Shown: positions 13,622-23,343 of the stretch, piece after piece | Layout: every line of letters begins with the position of its first letter | Numbering within the stretch: the stretch's first letter is position 1 | NCBI GenBank assembly: GCA_021234155.1 | Contig: JAJEKV010000408.1 | Span: forward strand, 62,001 to 126,000 | Direction of reading: 5' to 3' | DNA length: 64,000 bases | Origin: Isoetes taiwanensis | Lineage: Eukaryota > Streptophyta > Lycopodiopsida > Isoetales > Isoetaceae | Made by a program: the position numbers and the translations under genes | Notes under the pieces: model-generated | The model's input: the letters and a program-made list of their open reading frames with translations, nothing else | Databases searched by the model: none | Told to the model about the DNA's origin: nothing

Positions 13622-14070
13622 TCATCCATACATTGGCATTGGCTGCAAGAAGGCATCAAAAAAGGAATATTGACATTGCTTTCCATCTATGGTACCAATA
13701 ATAGTTTGTAGTTGCCGTCTACTAACCTTCTCATCTATAGTTGCAATATACCTGGTACAAGGCCCTGGCAATTTTATCAGATGACTATCCAATGCTGTGT
13801 TGAAAATTGTCTCTGCCAAATATTTTGAAGAGACATTAAATATTCTGAAGGATTTGGGACTCACTCCTTGGTAACTCCAGAAGTTGGATGTGAAACCTTA
13901 TGTCCAAATTCTCCTGCCAAGTTAAGATCAATTTATGCAATTAAATAATAAAGCTTTATGTGCTTACATATCTTACCATCATTTGTAATTAAAATAAGTC
14001 CAGATGTAGCAACGTCTAATCGACCAACCATAAAAAGTCTAGGTGTAGGCATCCCTGGATTTTGTTGAGC
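13622..14070 (-). pseudogene. SVR1: SVR1-like plastid pseudouridine synthase fragment
   Basis: Three exons at 14070-13977, 13913-13865 and 13751-13622, with phase-compatible GT-AG junctions, read as the core of an RsuA/RluB-type rRNA pseudouridine synthase, most like the plant chloroplast protein SVR1. The catalytic-region motif PRLFMVGRLDVATSGLILI is followed by TNDG, GEFGHKVSHPTSGVTKEY, IATIDEKVSRRQL and TIDGKQC, the expected order. The Asp of GRLDVATSG is the family's catalytic residue. The N-terminal S4-type RNA-binding part and the C-terminal GRNHEVR-type region are absent, and the frame stops at 13,622. It is therefore an internal fragment, although no stop interrupts what remains. Confidence 0.85.
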
Positions 14071-14192
14071 CTGTAATTAGGTTTAACAAGGAAATGCTAG
14101 TTAAAAACATGGAAACACAAACGAGAATAAAATAACACCCGACTACCCAAGTCTTGAAAAAACTGTCAAGAAGCGTAAGAACTGATTTTGTC

Positions 14193-15381
14193 CCAATAAC
14201 TAGGAGTCCTGTACCGTTGCCATGAATCAAAAACAATGCTATCTGGATTCCATCTGCCAAAATATCAAGTGACTTGTGAGTCTAGCATATTCAGATTATG
14301 GAGCACAGCACAGGTTACCTTCGATCATTTTTGTTGACGAAAAGTGGTGCATAACTTGCCATTTCCACAATGTCGCTGGATATCAAGGATTCAAAATCAG
14401 GTTAGTTAACTAGCTTCTCCTCATGTGTCTATTTCCTTACCTATTTAATTCCAGGCCAATAAGAAATGCGCCTTCAAATGCCTGCAAGAAGATGAGTAGA
14501 AGATTGCATATTAAATGGATAGAATCCTTTTCATTTATACCCTCACCTTTGGACCACCTCTGCTTATATAATCAAATTGATGAACCATTGAAAATAGAGT
14601 GGATGCAGATGTATAAATCTGACACAAGAAAAACATTGGATAAATTAAATGTGATTGTCTGCTTATGTCCTTATCAGGATGTTACATACATGAAAGTCAA
14701 AGAGATCTGCTGGATGGTCAAGTTGTTTTGATGACCCATCGCAGTTGGAAATCAATTTGATGTCAGGATAGCTCAACTTAATAGCTTTATAAAACTTCAT
14801 ATAATTATCTGATTGAATAAACAGAGTTTTAATGAATACAACTGCTAGGAAGTAACTTGGAGCAGAGATACAAGGCCAGACATTCAAACCATTACCTATT
14901 GGATACCATGGATCAATGCTGGAGGGAGTATTTAGACCCCCTGCCTCAAAACCTGCATTCAATTTTACGGCAAACATTCAAATTTGCAGTTTTTTATTCT
15001 TGAAATGGCCTGCAATTAAGTACCTCGATTGCTCACGAGTTCAGCCCACAGTCCACCGGTTCTCGCATGATTATTTCCTGCGCTAAGAGAATCGTTCAAA
15101 TTCTAAAAGAAGATATGAGGAAAGAAATATACCTCAAAGAAAATGCCGAAGAGTGTAGATGGTATTAAGCGGCCTGGACGGCTAATGTCCACATGCAGTG
15201 CCAATTTCGAACCTGCTTCAGCATTGGCTGCACTGCAACATAGTAACACGGACACGAGAAAGAATGATGTTCCCCCATTTTTTCTCAAAATTTCTGCCTG
15301 CTTCTTAAGACCTCTCCGGTTAGCCGGTTTCCAGAGCGGCTGCCCACCAACAGAAGTGACCGAGCATTTACACCCAATCAT
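14193..15381 (-). pseudogene. GH51 alpha-L-arabinofuranosidase, internally deleted
   Basis: Cell-wall enzymes of this family release arabinose from arabinoxylan and pectin. The exons, read downward, are 15381-15133, 15102-15024, 14952-14896, 14808-14690, 14618-14547, about 14481-14449, 14375-14319 and from 14253. The first encodes a signal-like segment (SFFLVSVLLCCSAANA), then RPGRLIPSTLFGIFFE. The second gives GGLWAELVSNRG, the third FEAGGLNTPSSIDPW. The fourth jumps to YPDIKLISNCDGSSKQLDHP, near the end of the catalytic barrel. Later blocks are ASTLFSMVHQFD, AFLIGLE, DIVEMASYAPLFVNKNDRR and WNPDSIVFDS. About 370 residues, including the acid/base Glu region, are missing between exons 3 and 4. 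The AFVSEYAVTG-type exon and the C-terminus are also missing, so it cannot be an active enzyme. Confidence 0.85.
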
Positions 15382-15383
15382 AA

Positions 15384-15500
15384 GTTTTTAGCAGTCACGA
15401 GCATATCCTAGGGATATTCTAGCATATACCTAGGATATGCCAAAAGCCCACATAAACAAGGGTTTGCCCCCCTAGGGGCAACCCAAAAACGGCCCATAAA
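15384..15500 (+). repeat. right copy of the direct repeat seen at 9.66 kb
   Basis: Contains AGTTTTTAGC, an internal inverted CATATCCTAGG/CCTAGGATATG pair, and CCTAGGGGCAACCCAAAAA. It starts just upstream of the ATG of the GH51 fragment. Confidence 0.5.
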
Positions 15501-15582
15501 GAAAGGCGATTCCATGCGCAATTGGAGGAGTACTATAAATAAACATGATCAAACAGATGATTATGCAAGAATTAATTAATTA

Positions 15583-15607
15583 AAGTCGTATTTAATTAAA
15601 GTGGGAC
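15583..15607 (+). repeat. left terminal inverted repeat
   Basis: A 25-bp perfect reverse complement of 27,791-27,815, preceded by ATTA at 15,579-15,582. Confidence 0.8.
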
Positions 15608-15828
15608 TCATTCCATTCCCACTTTTTTCCGGAACCCTGTTAATTTACACAAAAAGGAGCACCCCGACCCGAAAACTATCCTTAATTCGAATTTTTGAAT
15701 AAAACTCTGCATTCAAGCTTTGCTGCAGTTTTCTCTGGTTAGCGAGTCGAGAACAAGAACAATGCAACTGAAATAAAGGAAATTCATTAAAGTTTGAAAC
15801 CAAAGATCTAGTTGAAAAAGAATTTTTA

Positions 15829-16300
15829 TTAATAAATTGAACAGGTACAATGTATTTTACATCGGACGCAGAGACCATGGTGGTCTTCTTTGTCACTACT
15901 GATTACATCATCTTCGTAGGTGGTCCACCTTAGGGGATTAACTAGTGGCTTCTTCTTCACGCCGAATTTGTAAGCCTTGGGGGCAACCTCGAAGGGTGTG
16001 GAATGCCTCACGTGGAGGTGCCTCTCGAGCTACCGGCCGACCTGTCCACCCGACTTCTCCACTCGCCCCCCATGACCTTCCATCGAATATGCTCCTTCCC
16101 CAACCTCCGTGGATGTTATGCAATGCTTGCAAGATGCTTTGAGCTTCCTGGACTTTCTCTTTGTTCTTCACCGTTTTTATCCCCGTGGTGTAGCGAGCAA
16201 CCTCTCAATTCCCGAGCAACCTTATCCCAAAGGCGGGCAAGAGTGTAGCGTGACCGGGATCGCGTGCGAATCGTTATTTCTTCCGCCTTGAGCGGGATCC
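15829..16300 (-). CDS. 3' exons of the transposon's minus-strand gene
   Basis: The last frame (16,011-15,829) has a natural-looking ending rich in Lys, Asp and Glu (WTTYEDDVISSDKEDHHG). Just upstream, a frame through 16,171 contains a helical stretch (NKEKVQEAQSILQALHNIHG). Both lie between the left TIR and the FCP1-like domain on the same strand, so they are probably terminal exons of the same gene. Exact splice sites were not resolved and no domain was recognised. Confidence 0.35.
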
Positions 16301-16497
16301 GTACCACCTGAGCGGTCTCGCGTGATGCCTGGCGGGATCTCTTTGGTGTGGGATCGTGCTTCGAACCACGGAGCAAGGAGAGTATGATTAACAATTACGG
16401 TGCCATTAGTCAAAACGAAGAAAAGAATGTTGAAATCAAATTACAATGGAGAACATTCATTCCATACAACCGCATCCAATGGCGTGGGAAGTAGTGT

Positions 16498-16703
16498 CTT
16501 TTCGACTCGGCGAGTCGAGAAAGGCCCATAAAAGTGAAAGTACAACCCGATTGCCTTTCGACTCGCGAGTCGAGAAAGGCCCAGAAACGCAACGTAGAAG
16601 CATCATCATAATACATTGTGGCTGCATCCGGTCCACACAATCAAACATACAAATGGTCTCATCAACGGGACAAGCATGCCTTTCGACTCGTGAGTCGAGA
16701 AAG
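16498..16703. repeat. three copies of the TCGACTCGCGAGTCGA palindrome
   Basis: Palindromes at 16,498-16,523, 16,554-16,579 and 16,679-16,703, each bounded by CCTTT/AAAGG-like flanks. The centre varies (CGGCG, CGCG, CGTG). Confidence 0.85.
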
Positions 16704-16779
16704 GCATCGAAAAACTCAATATACAAGTATATTCATTACAAAATGTTCAATACATTTCACGTTTGTTTACAATATTCAC

Positions 16780-17479
16780 ACAATTTGACTATCTCAAAGA
16801 GGTCACTCTTCTTGTTCACCAAAATATTTGTCGTCCATAGCTTTCATGATCGCTTTGCTCTCGGATCGGGTTCCGCGGAGGCTCGGATAGTTCCTAATCA
16901 CATCGGGCGACAAGAATGGCAAAGAGGGATTCCGCCAAGGCAGACACGGTCAGAAGGACAACCACCTATCCGTCTCATATTCTTGGTCGATATGGCTTAG
17001 CAATGATTGTATTTTTTGGCGTTATGATAGCACTTGTAGGCGGAGTCGTCTATGATCGGCGTGTTGTGTTTGCCATAGTCCCGAATTGCTCATAAACCCC
17101 GCCCGACCTTTTCACCATTATAGGCTTCCCCTTTGTGATGGCTGGATCGAGGTCCGGCACATGCTCGACCCTTTTCGCTTCCCCAAACGAACTTGAACTT
17201 CAAAACTGAAATGCCGAGAACACCAAGAACATTGACAATATTTTTCTTTGCCATACAAGACCATATGCCCACTTGAATCCCCCGTTCAATGCACCATTCA
17301 ATAATTTCCTTAGCTCTAGGCCTCGGATACACTATTTTATGCTCCGATTCGGTCGGGATCTGCGAGGTGTTAATCTCGAGGACGTCTTTATCGTGGTATA
17401 CCGCAGCTAATACTCCATTGACGTCAAATATTACAAGCTTGGCGGGACCGGATCCCGTTTGAGTTTGGCTCACGACCAT
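16780..17479 (-). CDS. FCP1/NIF-like HAD phosphatase domain in transposon gene
   Basis: The frame from 17,479 reads KLVIFDVNGVLAAVYHD, then VYPRPRAKEIIEWCIERG, QVGIWSCMAKKNIVN and FKFVWGSEKG. After a stop at about 17,090 (possibly an intron) it continues with IRDYGKHNTPIIDDSAYKCY. This is the order of FCP1-type phosphatases, which remove phosphate from Ser/Thr: a nucleophile-Asp motif, GIWSS-type motif, WG, and a late DDS acid motif. The usual DxDxT motif reads DVNGV here, so the second Asp is Asn and activity is doubtful. A further block (LSPDVIRNYPSLRGTRSESK) ends with EQEE and a stop near 16,806. It lies inside the TIR element, so it is probably cargo or an element-encoded accessory. Confidence 0.6.
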
Positions 17480-17682
17480 ATTTCCGGTTCATCGGGATCC
17501 AAATGCGGGATCATTATCTTTTCGGGTCCTTTTCCGGCCGCGGGAGCGGTGTCTTGCTCGATTGTCTTTGTGGAGTGCACTCTCCTCCTCGACGCGTGAA
17601 CCGCCGGTATCCAATGACAATGATCCCGGAGTCGTTGACATGGAACTCCCCGAAATGATGACATCCGCCGTAAAGGAACGAG

Positions 17683-17761
17683 TTTTTCGACTCGCGAAGT
17701 CGAGAATGAAAAGAAAAAAGGTATTGAAAGGAACGAGTTTTTCGACTGCGGAGTCGAGAAA
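17683..17761. repeat. two palindromes, 55 bp apart
   Basis: Variants of the same palindrome at 17,683-17,708 and 17,738-17,761. Both are preceded by GGAACGAG, so the pair looks like a small tandem duplication. Confidence 0.8.
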
Positions 17762-17989
17762 CACCGATAGAGCAAAGTAAACTCACCTCAATCTCGATTC
17801 TCAAGAATGTGTTCGCAAGCATCCTTGTCTAAACCTTCGACAATCACGTCTCACGCCAGCTTGGTCTCCCTCGCCCTCGCCGTCTTTATCGCTTCCATTT
17901 GTCTTCCTCCCCTTGAAATGCTCATGAAGCAGATCCGTATGACCGAATGGTTTCAACCATGTCCTTATTTCCAACCACGGATATAGGTT

Positions 17990-19269
17990 TCATTCCAAAC
18001 AAAGATAGCCCCCCGAGAGAACAGGCCATTCATGTACCACCACTCGATACAATTTGATCTTCCTCACCAGCCTGGTTATGAAGTACTTGATAACTCTTGG
18101 CCGGATAGGAATTCTATGTATAGGACCCCGTCGCACCATCTTTGCTGACCTTGTCCATCGATGGAACATCCTCCATAAATCTGCCCCCTTCCGTGGTTCC
18201 ATCCGCTCTTGAGAGATCATGAACTGCCGAGATAATGATGCTCGCTAGACCACCACTTATCCAGGTCTGTACCGATCTTGAAATCAAAACCAAAACTATG
18301 TTGGCAAAGCTTGTGCCTTCGGCAAGCCAAGTCTACACTCATGATCAAGTTCGTATATGGAGTACATGATCTTGTTGGTGAAGTTAATATCGGTGCCCAT
18401 TGGGAGACAAAGCAGTTGTCCGATTGCTCCAAGATGCAAAAAGACAAGGAAACCGAAAGTATCCAGGTCGGTCATGTCCGCACACGCCTTGTACCACCGC
18501 TCTATGTCACTTTGTCATAAAAAGGGTGGGGTCTTCGATCATATTGATGACAAATAGTGCCACCGGGTCAGTGCAGTTCAGACCACCAAATCCCTTGTGT
18601 CCCAAGGTTACCGAGAAATGGGGGAGCTATCGCCGGCCTTAAATGGGACCACCCTCAATCCAAGCTTCCTCTTGAATTGCCATAGCACGCTCGTGGAAAG
18701 GAAGGGTTTTGACGCTACGCTTCAGCCGTGTTGATGTAGGGTTGACATAGACGATTCAATTCCTTCATGTCTTCCTCATCAAGGGCAGCCTTTTCCTTGT
18801 AAAAATCAAAGTCATGGTATTCATTAGATGCAACGCTGCGTAACTCCGTGATGCCTTCTTCCTAACGCACGCCGCCGCTTTAGGACCTGTGGCATAATCC
18901 TTTGCGCCCCGCATTTTAGAACTCCTAGTCTTCCTTAGCAGGATTGTTCCATCCAAGATTCCCGCCTTGCAGGTCAAGCGTTTCTTTGTCCGTGAGGCCC
19001 TCAGTATCCTCTTCATGAACCGCTTGTCAAACAACTTGGGGTCCGGGTCCGGATGGAAATTCTCCATTCTTTGTCCTTGACTTGCCTCTTGTCCATTGAG
19101 CCCATATCTCGGTCCATTTCTCCCTGGACCACCTCGGTAAGAATGAGGTCATATTGGTCCGAGAGAGACTCCCCCCTTTCCTTGGTGTTCTCTTCTTCTC
19201 CTCCTCTTCTTCCTCTCCCTCATCATCTTCCTGTCCCTCCAGTGAGAACATATCCGCATAGTTTCTCAA
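17990..19269 (-). CDS. degraded minus-strand coding region, unrecognised
   Basis: Several minus-strand frames overlap in series. One at 19,269-19,027 holds an acidic run and MTSFLPRWSREKWTEIWAQW. One at 19,067-18,765 is basic. Near 18,610 is VTLGHKGFGGLNCTDPVALF, and 18,447-18,217 reads through CRRHKLCQHSFGFDFKIGTD. They look protein-like but need frameshifts or introns to join. The strand and position place them upstream of the FCP1-like domain, perhaps in the same gene. No family was recognised. Confidence 0.3.
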
Positions 19270-19450
19270 AGGTCTTCCACTTATCCTCAGGGAGCCCTGT
19301 TTCCTTTAGGGCCGAGGACAACCCAATGCTTTCCACTTGTTGCCTAGCGTGTATGATCTGGTCGGGGATAAGGGCTGCATTCGGTCAATGCACCAATGTC
19401 GAGCATGAAAGCATCTACAAAACCACGCAATAAGCATAAATAGTAGCGGG

Positions 19451-19841
19451 TTTTTCGACTCGCGAAGTCGAGAAAGTCCCTTTGAACGCCTAATTTTCTT
19501 TTACTTATTCAGGTTTTTCGACTCGCGAAGTCGAGAAAGCTCGCGATCCTTTGATTTTTTCAGGTTACCTCGCTTTTCGACTCGCGAAGTCGAGAAACCC
19601 CGATGATAATCGGGAAAAATGTTAGGATGGTAGGGCTTTTCGACTTCGCGAAAGTGAGAAAGTCCCTTTGAACGCCTAATTTTCTTTTTACTTATTCGGG
19701 TTTTCGACTGAAGTCGAAAGCTCTACATCCTTTGATTTTTCACGTGTTACCACGGCTTTCTCGACTTCCGAGTCGAGAAACCCGATGATAATCGGGAAAA
19801 TGTTAGGATGGTAGGGCTTTCGACTCGCGAAGTCGAGAATG
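19451..19841. repeat. regular palindrome array, ~61-bp period, 186-bp higher unit
   Basis: Seven palindromes (core TCGACTCGCGAAGTCGA and variants) start at 19,451, 19,514, 19,573, 19,637, 19,700, 19,757 and 19,818, so the spacing is 57-64 bp. The spacers repeat in the order A-B-C-A-B-C, giving two tandem units of about 186 and 181 bp. Each C spacer carries its own small hairpin (CCCGATGATAATCGGG) at 19,599-19,614 and 19,781-19,796. Confidence 0.9.
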
Positions 19842-19889
19842 GAAAGATTCGAGAGAGTTATTTACCTTACGTAGCTGGCTTTTCGGCCG

Positions 19890-20600
19890 CTATTGTGTTC
19901 GCAAAGTGGCTAATCTTTGGCGGTTCGGTTCTTTGGCGCTCTCCCGAAAGAACTCGCGACTCTCGCTGGCATATCTATCCTTGATCCTGCGGCACCTCCT
20001 TCTCCGTACGCAATATTTGGCGCCCTCCTTTGAATCTTGACCGAGCCTACAACCCGTAACCGGGACGTCTTTTTCCTTCGAGATCTTCCTCGGGACTTCC
20101 GGTGAACAAAACTCAACGGTCGATCTGTTAAAAGGTATGACATCCGCAGCATTGGATTCAGCGCAATGATGTCGCACCATCAGGTTCGAGAATCTCCAAT
20201 GATGTGTTTGGATTAAATTCCCCGTGGTTGAACAAGGCGGCATCTCCCGTGCAAACCTTCACCGTCTAATGTCCAAAGAAGCGGCTTTGTGTGATATTCC
20301 CAACGGATAATACCGAGCTAGACGCTCCATTTTTCGTGCCCCCTCTCAGGAAATCCTCGACCGCTCATCGGATCGAGGTTTGGGGACTTCGACCATATCT
20401 TCGTCTCCTTCGATCATCCGATTCCTCCCGTGTGGTGTCATCATCCCCATCTTTGTTTTTGGTGGACTTTTTTGTGTATGAACCACAACTTCATTCCCCA
20501 TCGCAGAGTGTTGTAGAGTCTTCAAAGACAAGAGAAGTGAAGCTCCCCCATTGATTGAGCAGCTTTTCCCCGACTGCGGAAATCTCCATACCAAGCTCCC
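19890..20600 (-). CDS. minus-strand coding fragment, unrecognised
   Basis: A 117-residue frame (20,243-19,890) has a basic, helix-like C-terminus (RRIKDRYASESREFFRESAK) and a natural stop. Upstream in another frame the sequence continues plausibly (NITQSRFFGH near 20,300, and EISAVGEKLLNQWGSFTSLV near 20,590), implying introns or frameshifts. No domain was recognised. It is possibly the 5' part of the same gene as the FCP1-like domain. Confidence 0.3.
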
Positions 20601-22100
20601 GGATGTTAGGGTTCGGCCTCCTTCATCCCTTCAGATCCTTCCACCCAAGGTTTCGACAATTTAAAGGCGCCGCCTTTTTTGATTGCCCCGCCTTGCTCAT
20701 GGAAGAGTGAGAATAATTTGCAAACTGCTAATTTTTGGTGTGATAGAACTTACTCTTCCGGCAATCCTCGACATGTAGTGTTAAATGCTTTGAATAAAAG
20801 CAGACGGAGAGCACAACACCGATTTTCTTGTACTTGTCTCCGGAGCTCTTCTTGTCCCTTTGGTGTAGAAACAGATCTTTCTCCTTCCCACTTGTCGATA
20901 CCTCGACATACCACCAAGAATCTGCTTCTTTGTTTCAAGAAGCTCGTCTCCAATCCCTCGATGTGAAGAATGGAGTTCGCCGGTGATCACCAAAGTGAGT
21001 CCGAGGTGAATCTTTGCAAGAAGAAAGGATGGATCGCTTAAGGTATTAGACAAAGAAAAACCTCGAGCTCACGGGGTGTTTGTCTTCTTCTTCTTCGCTG
21101 CATTTGGTAGAAGCATCCCCTCCGGCCTAAGCTTCTTGGGCCTGAGTCATGTCTTTATGCCCTCTCATCCTCTTGGACCCCTCTCAGAATTAAGTCTCCT
21201 CCGTAGCGTTGTGAGTTTTAGGACTGCATGTAAAAAAAGATCGGGCGTGTTCTTTAATTTGAAGTTAAGGACATGCAATCATTTATGAAAAGAAGCGGGC
21301 TAAGGGTACAGCACGGTCGGCTTTAGCCCGCCCAAACACTATTTCAAATTTAATCACATCAAGGGACTAAGTGAGCTGAGCGTAGTTTATCTTCCCTGCG
21401 GCATTGGGGACCTCGAAGTTGGAGGGGAGCATCGACCGTTAGCGACTTCCTCGAATGGCGCCGCTGACGGTAAAGTCGCTAATGGCGCCTTGCATATGTG
21501 TTTTTCCCGACCGTAGCGCCCTATTGCAAGCAGTTGATTTGATCGATGAGCACGGAGCTAAGGTAGGAAGCGGAGAGGGAGCTGCATTACACGGGAACTC
21601 TACAACTGCGGCGCCATGGAACGGGGGATGAGAATCGCAGTTGATACAAGTATTAGATGCGAATACACTCTTGAAGAGACCGATGCGGAAGAAGCAAAGA
21701 CTCTAGGTGAGGTCGGGATCCGTGATACAAAGGGCCCAAGGAATTACCGCGTGAAGAGGTGAGTTTCGAGAGATGCCTATGTTATTTGGCTTGTAGAACA
21801 TGCCGTATGTGTTTAAATAATGGAACCTGGCTGATAAGCTCGACGGATTCATCGTTTCCTTGTCCCAAGATTTTTCAGCTTCGAGAGATGATTTACTCTC
21901 TCGGGTTGAGAGATGCCCGGCAAGGATGGAGGGGCTCTCCTCTGTCCAGGAACCACTCCTCTTCGCAATATTCGAGGAAGATGGTTCGAAGGAGAGTGGC
22001 TCCGGGCTAGAGGCACTTGGGACTAAAAAAGGGAGAATAGAAAGTGCAAGATTACTTGTAGAGAATGCAAGCCTTGGCTTCCTCTCCGCGTGGTTTCCTC
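20601..22100. other. no supportable gene
   Basis: Mixed sequence inside the TIR element with only short, unconvincing frames. Words related to the hairpin modules (TTCGCAATATTCGA) first appear at about 21,960. Confidence 0.4.
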
Positions 22101-22110
22101 GTGGTTGGTT

Positions 22111-22206
22111 GTAGAGGCCTCCCACCCGTCCGAGCCCCTCCCCTTCGCCAATACTCGACGAAGATGGTTCAAGGAGAGTGACTGACCGGGTCGAGGCCAC
22201 CGCTAC
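22111..22206. repeat. hairpin module a
   Basis: The left arm begins GTAGAGGCCTCCCACCCGTC. The right arm (about 22,183-22,206) is its imperfect reverse complement. The loop contains TTCGCCAATACTCGACGAAG. Confidence 0.6.
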
Positions 22207-22587
22207 CATACATGGAGAATTGGTCGGGTTAAGGGGATTCTCGACGGCGAAGTCGAGAATGCGATCGTTATTTTTGTCTACATTTTCGACTCGCAAGTCG
22301 AGAATGCCTTTGGCCATCCGTAACTCCGGTTAGTACACACGCGGAGTGCTCTGTTGGTTTAAGGCATTTACTGCGAGGCGAATGCAGAAAACAAGCTCTA
22401 TGGTTTCCCGTGCGCAGAGTTGGTTTCCGTGTCTATATTCTCGACTTCGCAAGTCGAGAATGCCTTAGCCATCGAGAACTCGGGATGGTACACATGGAGT
22501 GCCGGTTGGGTAAAGGCATTCCCATTCTCGAGCCGAGAATGTATCTACAAGAAGCTCGCGGGTTTCCATGTGGGTTGCTAGGGAGTT

Positions 22588-22667
22588 GGCCCGGCAGACC
22601 GGTCAAAACAACTTCCCTTCGCAATGTCCCAGGAAGATAGAAGGAGAGTTGTTAAGACCGCCCAGCC
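22588..22667. repeat. hairpin module e
   Basis: Imperfect inverted arms (GGCCCGGCAGACCGGTC and GACCGCCCAGCC) flank TTCGCAATGTCC. This is a corrupted relative of the module at 22,876-22,956. Confidence 0.55.
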
Positions 22668-22743
22668 AGCTCTAGAGTGGGGGGTAGTCGGTGCCGTTTT
22701 TCGACTCACGAGTCGGAGAAAGCTGCCAGCACCTCTGTGGTTA

Positions 22744-22843
22744 GTCGCCGAGGCCTCCACCCAATCAGAGCCCATCCCCTTCGCAATATTCGACGAAGAT
22801 GGTTCGAAGGAGACGGTCTTTGATTGGGTAGAGGCCACTGCGA
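22744..22843. repeat. hairpin module b
   Basis: The left arm begins GTCGCCGAGGCCTCCACCCA. The right arm ends GGGTAGAGGCCACTGCGAC. The loop is TTCGCAATATTCGACGAAG plus flanking sequence. Confidence 0.7.
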
Positions 22844-22875
22844 CCACACACAGGAGAATTGGGTTGCTAAGAGTT

Positions 22876-22956
22876 GGCCTGCAGACAGTGAAAACCACTT
22901 CCCTTCGCAATGTCCGAGGAAGATAGAAGGAGAGTGGTTAAGACTGTCTGCAGGCC
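22876..22956. repeat. hairpin module d, perfect 14-bp outer arms
   Basis: GGCCTGCAGACAGT at 22,876-22,889 is the exact reverse complement of 22,943-22,956. Pairing continues imperfectly inward. Confidence 0.8.
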
Positions 22957-23034
22957 AGCTCTAGAGTGCACTAGAGTTTCTGCGTTTTCTCGACTCACGA
23001 AGCCGAGAAAGCGCCGCCAACTTCGCGGTTGTTA

Positions 23035-23135
23035 GTCGCCGAGGCCTCCACCCAGTCGGAGCCAGTCCTCTTCGCAATATTCGATGAGCATGGTTCGAAG
23101 GAGAGTGGCTCAGACTGGGTGGAGGCACCTGCGAC
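23035..23135. repeat. hairpin module c
   Basis: Same architecture as the module at 22,744. The left arm begins GTCGCCGAGGCCTCCACCCA and the right arm ends GGGTGGAGGCACCTGCGAC. Confidence 0.7.
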
Positions 23136-23343
23136 TGCACAAAGAGCCATTGGCAGGGTATCACATTCTCGACTCACGAGTCGAGAAGGCTGCAGCGAGG
23201 GTTCTAAAGAATGTGAAGACATTGGGTAGTGTGCAATCCCGAATCGCGAAGTCGAGAATCCCTCAACCGCCAGCAACCCGAGTGTACACTCCCTCTTCTC
23301 GCCCAATGAAGTCGGGAAGTTCTCGACTTCGCGAGTCCAGAAG

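Larger units (their letters stand above)
22237..23343. repeat. nine scattered copies of the palindrome
   Basis: Copies or variants at 22,237-22,260, 22,282-22,305, 22,437-22,461, 22,522-22,541, 22,697-22,721, 22,985-23,010, 23,165-23,188, 23,237-23,259 and 23,318-23,343. They are interleaved with the hairpin modules and less regularly spaced than the 19.5-kb block. Confidence 0.8.

Noticed and set aside
19451-19841. CRISPR-like array
   Set aside because: Spacing and palindromes resemble CRISPR, but the spacers recur in a fixed A-B-C order, there are no cas genes, and the setting is a plant nuclear transposon.
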